Source: an uncultured Collinsella sp. (lineage in GTDB: Bacteria; Actinomycetota; Coriobacteriia; Coriobacteriales; Coriobacteriaceae). Taken from it: DNA of 20,750 nucleotides. The DNA is taken from assembly GCA_900757235.1 (NCBI GenBank), contig CAAENB010000071.1, forward strand, positions 1 to 20,750, read 5' to 3'. A program made the translations under genes and the position numbers. The notes below the pieces were generated by a model that saw only the letters and a list, made by a program, of their open reading frames with translations, searched no databases and was not told the origin of the DNA. Shown piece after piece: positions 17,526 through 20,750 of this stretch. Positions within the stretch are counted from its first letter, which is position 1. Each line of letters opens with the position of its first letter.

Positions 17526-17553
17526 ATTGTATGCCCAAACGATGGGTCAACAA
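17526..17553 (-). promoter_or_regulatory. Candidate ade promoter
   Basis: On the minus strand TTGTTG (17553-17548) and TACAAT (17531-17526) are separated by 16 bases. The start point would fall about five bases before the terminator-like hairpin. No purine-riboswitch fold was recognised in the short leader. Confidence 0.45.
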
Positions 17554-17583
17554 TACGCCTCTCCGCTTAACGGCACACGCCGC

Positions 17584-17645
17584 TTGGCGCAATGGAGACA
17601 GGTTGCTTTGCACCAATGACAAGGAGTGTCCCAAAGTGCCAACAA
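17584..17645. repeat. Degenerate GGGGAC-core repeat pair
   Basis: A plus-strand unit (17584-17616) has arms TTGGCGCA/TGCACCAA with one mismatch around GGAGACAGGTTG. It is a drifted copy of the pair upstream of secA. A minus-strand unit follows with core GGGACACTCCTT (about 17633-17622), like the core at 15604-15592. It lies in the 358-base gap between tyrS and ade, which holds no gene. Confidence 0.7.
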
Positions 17646-17677
17646 CGGCAGCGCCGATATTTTGGCAACGCCAGCGA

Positions 17678-17776
17678 GCGGGCCGCATTTGAGGCAAGGT
17701 GACGCGAAACGAAAGGGCGCTGACCTTCTGGTCGCGCCCTTGAAGTTGAACGTCAGATTGTCCAAATGCGGCCCGC
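17678..17776. repeat. 14-bp inverted repeat bracketing the tyrS terminator
   Basis: GCGGGCCGCATTTG (17678-17691) and its perfect complement CAAATGCGGCCCGC (17763-17776) flank a 71-base segment that contains the tyrS terminator. It may be the ends of a small mobile unit or one long RNA stem. Confidence 0.65.
17713..17741 (-). terminator. Rho-independent terminator of tyrS
   Basis: AAGGGCGC pairs with GCGCCCTT across an internal GACC/GGTC stem, followed on the minus strand by TCGTTTCG, a weak U-tract. It lies about 75 bases after the tyrS stop. Confidence 0.7.
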
Positions 17777-17790
17777 GCAGCGTCGGCCGG

Positions 17791-17814
17791 TCCGCCGTTC
17801 GTTAGAACGGCGGA
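17791..17814 (-). terminator. Perfect hairpin immediately after tyrS stop
   Basis: TCCGCCGTTC and GAACGGCGGA form a perfect 10-bp stem with a 4-base loop, one base after the TAG. There is no U-tract, so it may stabilise the 3' end or assist the terminator further down. Confidence 0.55.
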
Positions 17815-17815
17815 A

Positions 17816-19027
17816 CTAAATCAACTTGAAGCCCTTGCGCTTGCCCACGGAGAGGGTGTCGCCCAGCTTGAGCGCGCTGGGGTCGATGTTGTAGCTCTTG
17901 GGAGCCACGGCCTCGCCATTAATCTTGACGCCGCCGCCGTCGATATCGCGACGGGCCTGGCCGGCGCTGGCCGAAAGTCCCAGATCCTTGAGCAGGCCGG
18001 CGAGGTAGATCTGACCCTCGTCGTTGACGGTCAGCTCGACATGCTTCTCGGGGAAGTCGGCGAGCTGGCCTTCCTTGAACACGCGGTCGAACTCGGCCTG
18101 AGCCTCGTCGCCGGCACCGGCGCCGTGGTAGGTGTCGCACAGGTCGCGGCCCAGGGCACGCTTGAGCTCATAGGGGTCGGCAGAGCCATCGGCCAAAGCG
18201 GCGTCGATCTTGTCGACCTCGGCCGGGGTGAGCGAGCTGGCCAGACGATAGTACTTGCCGATCATCTCGTCGGGGATGGACATGGTCTTGCCGAACATAT
18301 CCTTGGGGGCGTCGGTCAGGCCGATGTAGTTGCCATAGGACTTGGACATCTTACGAACGCCATCGGTGCCCTCGAGCAGCGGCATGGTGAGCGCGATCTG
18401 GGGCTCCATGCCCATCTTCTCCATGAGCTCGCGGCCGGCGAGCAGGTTGAAGAGCTGATCGGTGCCACCCATCTCCACGTCGGCCTTGATCTGCACAGAG
18501 TCGAAGGCCTGCATCACGGGATACAGGAACTCATGCAGGGCGATCGGCGTCTGAGACTGGTAGCGCTTGGTAAAGTCGTCGCGCTCAAGGATGCGGGCAA
18601 CGGTGAACTTGGAGCACACCTGCAGCAGACCGGCCAGATCCATCGACAGAATCCAGTCACCGTTGTGCACGATGGTGGTCTTCTCGGGGTCCAGGATCTT
18701 CATGGCCTGGCTCACGTAGGTCTCGGCATTGGCCTCGATCTGCTCCTGCGAAAGCTGCGGACGCGTGGAGTTCTTGCCCGAGGGGTCGCCGATCAGCGCG
18801 GTGCCGTTGCCGATGATAAGGGTGACGTTGTGGCCCAGGTCCTGGAACTGGCGCATCTTGCGCAGCGGCACGGCATGGCCCAGGTGCAGGTCGGGGCTGG
18901 TGGGGTCGACGCCGAGCTTGATGTTGAGGGGCTCGCCCTTCTCAAGCTTCTTACGAAGGTCGGCCTCGGGGACGATCTTCGCAGCGCCCGAGGTGATGAT
19001 ACGCATTTGCTCGTCAACAGACAGCAT
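17816..19027 (-). CDS. tyrS: Tyrosyl-tRNA synthetase
   Basis: Charges tRNA-Tyr with tyrosine in the cytoplasm. 403 residues. The class I signatures are HLGH at 48-51 and KMSKS at 226-230, with the tyrosine/ATP-site segment KADVEMGGTDQLFNL before it. The C-terminal ~70 residues form an S4-like RNA-binding domain (LGLSASAGQARRDI... VKINGEAV). The sequence resembles the TyrZ type rather than the E. coli TyrS type. The start at 19027 (MLSVDEQMRI) has AAGGAGG seven bases upstream; the frame is open further to 19123 but without a ribosome site. The gap to the upstream U32 gene is only 96 bases, too short for a T-box leader. Confidence 0.96.
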   Translation of the reverse strand: MLSVDEQMRIITSGAAKIVPEADLRKKLEKGEPLNIKLGVDPTSPDLHLGHAVPLRKMRQFQDLGHNVTLIIGNGTALIGDPSGKNSTRPQLSQEQIEANAETYVSQAMKILDPEKTTIVHNGDWILSMDLAGLLQVCSKFTVARILERDDFTKRYQSQTPIALHEFLYPVMQAFDSVQIKADVEMGGTDQLFNLLAGRELMEKMGMEPQIALTMPLLEGTDGVRKMSKSYGNYIGLTDAPKDMFGKTMSIPDEMIGKYYRLASSLTPAEVDKIDAALADGSADPYELKRALGRDLCDTYHGAGAGDEAQAEFDRVFKEGQLADFPEKHVELTVNDEGQIYLAGLLKDLGLSASAGQARRDIDGGGVKINGEAVAPKSYNIDPSALKLGDTLSVGKRKGFKLI

Positions 19028-19123
19028 TGGGTATCCTCCTTTTGCTATAGCACCCTCACCGGATACGGCGGTGCTGGAAGTCCATAAACTCTCATATGAT
19101 AACAAACTGACGCGACGCGGCAC

Positions 19124-20750
19124 CTACGACAGGAAAATCCTCGTCCTGCCGCACGCGTCAACGGCGACCGGCAGACGTGTACCGTCACGCTCGACCAGAT
19201 AGCGTACCTGCCGACGACGCAAGCAGTCGCGGCAACGGACCTGTCCCGTCGCATCGGTAGCGCAGACGCCCTCGGCGGTCAGCAGGCAGTGCTCGCACAC
19301 CATAAGCTCGGGACGATCGGCGTCGACCGGACCCCAGACGCCGGGTTCAGCAGCCAGTTCGGCAATACGCTCCGCATCATTGCCGAGCAACTCGGCCGGC
19401 AAGTACACCCGCCCCGCACCGAGTTCGCGCAGCCAGGCAAGCGTGGCCCGATTCGCGCAGAACACCGGCGCCGCCACGTCAAACGTCACGCCCAGCTCGC
19501 GAGCGATCACCACCTGTCCTAGGTTGCGGCAGACGACGCGCCCGGCACGCTGTGTCAGTGAGCGGGTCCGGTCAGCGTCACCCGTGCGGCACACCTCGTC
19601 AAGCACCACAGCGGCGTCGGACAAATCGAGTTCTCCGCGCGGGTCGGCATCCATCAGCTGCCAAGCAAAAACCATGCGAGCGGGAGCCGTGCACTCCACC
19701 AACTCCGTCGACGCACCGCCATCCACCGCAACGTCCTCAAAGGGCAGTACCTCAACGGCACGTGCAACGGGCGCAATCGCATCTGCCTCGGCCCGCATGC
19801 GCTCCAACACCGTTGCCGTTTGCCCCAGCACGCCGGCACTGCGAATCAGGTACACCTCGCAGCCCGCGTCCACCTTACGCTTGCAATGCACGACGACGCG
19901 CTTCCCCGCTGCGGCATCCACCGGGCAGGGCACCTGCGGCCAGCGCTTGGGCACATCGGGACGCGCGTCGGCACCCGGATAGAACCGAATCTCGAGCGTG
20001 TCACCCGCCGCCACGGCGGCATCGAGCTCGACGGTCACTTCCTCGTGGCCAACGGCCACCAGGCGTCCCACGCGCACACCTTGGTTGATCGCACGCTCAA
20101 AGCTCATAAGCTCGGCGCCCGAACGCCCCCGCAGATACGCGTCGGTAAACCCGCGGTTGAACGACCGGCCCAGCTCGCGTTCAAGCTCTTCCACGGCGCC
20201 GGGGTCCCACGCGCCGTCGCACAGCATATCGAGCGCCCGGCGCCACACCCGCACCACGTTAAAGACGTAGTCGGGATTCTTCATGCGCCCCTCGATCTTG
20301 AGCGACGCCACGCCGGCATCTACAAGCTCGGGCAGATGCGCAATACCCAGATAGTCGCGCGGGCACAGCAGGCGATCTCCCTCGACGGCGACAACGCTCT
20401 GTCCCGCCTCGTCCACCAGGTCGTACGCCAGACGGCACGGCTGTGTGCATTCCCCGCGCATCGCCGAGCGCCCGCGTCTCAGGGCTGAGAACTCACAAGC
20501 AGCCGAGTAGCCAATGCAGATGGCCCCGTGGCAGAACACCTCGATAGGCACGCCCGTACCGCACAAGGAGGCAATCTCGTCGACCGTCAGCTCGCGTGCC
20601 GTCGTCACGCGTTCGACCCCCAGCTCATCGGCGGCAAGCCGCACGGCGCCTTCGCTATGAGCGCCCGCCTGCGTGGACAGGTGAATCTCGACCCCGGGAA
20701 TCGCCGCGCGCAGCGCGCAGGCCAACCCGGCATCGGCGACAATCAGAGCA
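19124..20750 (-). CDS. U32-family protein (RlhA-like), 5' end outside window
   Basis: Member of the peptidase U32 family, whose best-known bacterial members (RlhA, TrhP) take part in RNA hydroxylation rather than proteolysis. The frame is open at the window edge, where ALIVADAG belongs to the conserved N-terminal barrel. Visible: IHLSTQAG, EVFCHGAICIGYSAACEFS (the U32 signature), RGECTQPCR, SLKIEGRMKNPDYV and FNRGFT. The long region after FNRGFT (to SRTRIFLS-like end RTRIFLS) matches the C-terminal extension of RlhA-type proteins, and it closes with a Cys cluster (CEHC, CRDC) that may bind metal. RlhA modifies a 23S rRNA cytidine in E. coli; whether this protein does so is inferred from family layout only. 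Confidence 0.85.
   Translation of the reverse strand, partial: ALIVADAGLACALRAAIPGVEIHLSTQAGAHSEGAVRLAADELGVERVTTARELTVDEIASLCGTGVPIEVFCHGAICIGYSAACEFSALRRGRSAMRGECTQPCRLAYDLVDEAGQSVVAVEGDRLLCPRDYLGIAHLPELVDAGVASLKIEGRMKNPDYVFNVVRVWRRALDMLCDGAWDPGAVEELERELGRSFNRGFTDAYLRGRSGAELMSFERAINQGVRVGRLVAVGHEEVTVELDAAVAAGDTLEIRFYPGADARPDVPKRWPQVPCPVDAAAGKRVVVHCKRKVDAGCEVYLIRSAGVLGQTATVLERMRAEADAIAPVARAVEVLPFEDVAVDGGASTELVECTAPARMVFAWQLMDADPRGELDLSDAAVVLDEVCRTGDADRTRSLTQRAGRVVCRNLGQVVIARELGVTFDVAAPVFCANRATLAWLRELGAGRVYLPAELLGNDAERIAELAAEPGVWGPVDADRPELMVCEHCLLTAEGVCATDATGQVRCRDCLRRRQVRYLVERDGTRLPVAVDACGRTRIFLS

Noticed and set aside
17458..17697. N-terminal extension of adenine deaminase
   Set aside because: The extension crosses a degenerate repeat, a promoter and a terminator hairpin; the start at 17457 has a good Shine-Dalgarno.
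18041..19087. Long plus-strand frame opposite tyrS
   Set aside because: Shadow of tyrS; Leu/Gly/His-rich composition typical of antisense GC-rich frames.
19028..19123. T-box leader upstream of tyrS
   Set aside because: Only 96 bases separate the genes; no specifier hairpin, T-box sequence or terminator is visible.

Overview
The window is high-GC bacterial DNA with short intergenic gaps. Housekeeping proteins (RF2, SecA, L31, TyrRS, citrate synthase) look actinobacterial. Together with the alanine-rich L31 tail and the GGGGAC-type intergenic repeats, this suggests a gut Coriobacteriia member, most likely Collinsella or a close relative. The taxonomic call is a judgement from protein flavour, not from a search.

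Layout. (1) 1-4657, minus strand: rpmE (L31), then a gap with hairpin repeats, then secA whose stop overlaps the start of prfB (3' end outside the window). (2) 4844-11409: an accessory block. A minus-strand ABC exporter cassette (740-aa double permease, 246-aa ATPase, 602-aa permease-ATPase fusion) is divergent from a plus-strand pair, a small DUF2975-like membrane protein and a YozG-like HTH regulator. The HTH stop codon is followed immediately, in the same frame, by the catalytic half of a tyrosine recombinase that has lost its N-terminus. (3) 11807-14516, plus strand: an ACT-domain protein, citrate synthase, a strong terminator and a Cof-type HAD phosphatase. (4) 14636-20750, minus strand: a second Cof-type HAD phosphatase, adenine deaminase, TyrRS and a U32-family protein (5' end outside the window).

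Working together: secA-prfB form a tight transcription unit. The ABC genes look like one exporter with three homologous membrane modules and two ATPases, probably controlled from the shared divergent region, which carries a perfect TTTAACA-N5-TGTTAAA operator candidate. The neighbouring DUF2975/HTH pair is the obvious regulator candidate.

The most unusual signals are non-coding. A family of hairpins carries a conserved GGGGAC core between stem arms that differ from copy to copy but usually stay complementary. It occurs at 4020-4152, 14513-14634, 15590-15642 and 17584-17645, and in two places the stem arm supplies the TAG stop codon of the adjacent gene. Other RNA-level candidates are a Shine-Dalgarno-masking leader on rpmE, a 25-bp imperfect hairpin masking the Shine-Dalgarno of the second HAD gene, and a terminator-like hairpin between the promoter and the Shine-Dalgarno of ade. 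RF2 carries Ser-Pro-Thr where the family has Ser-Pro-Phe.
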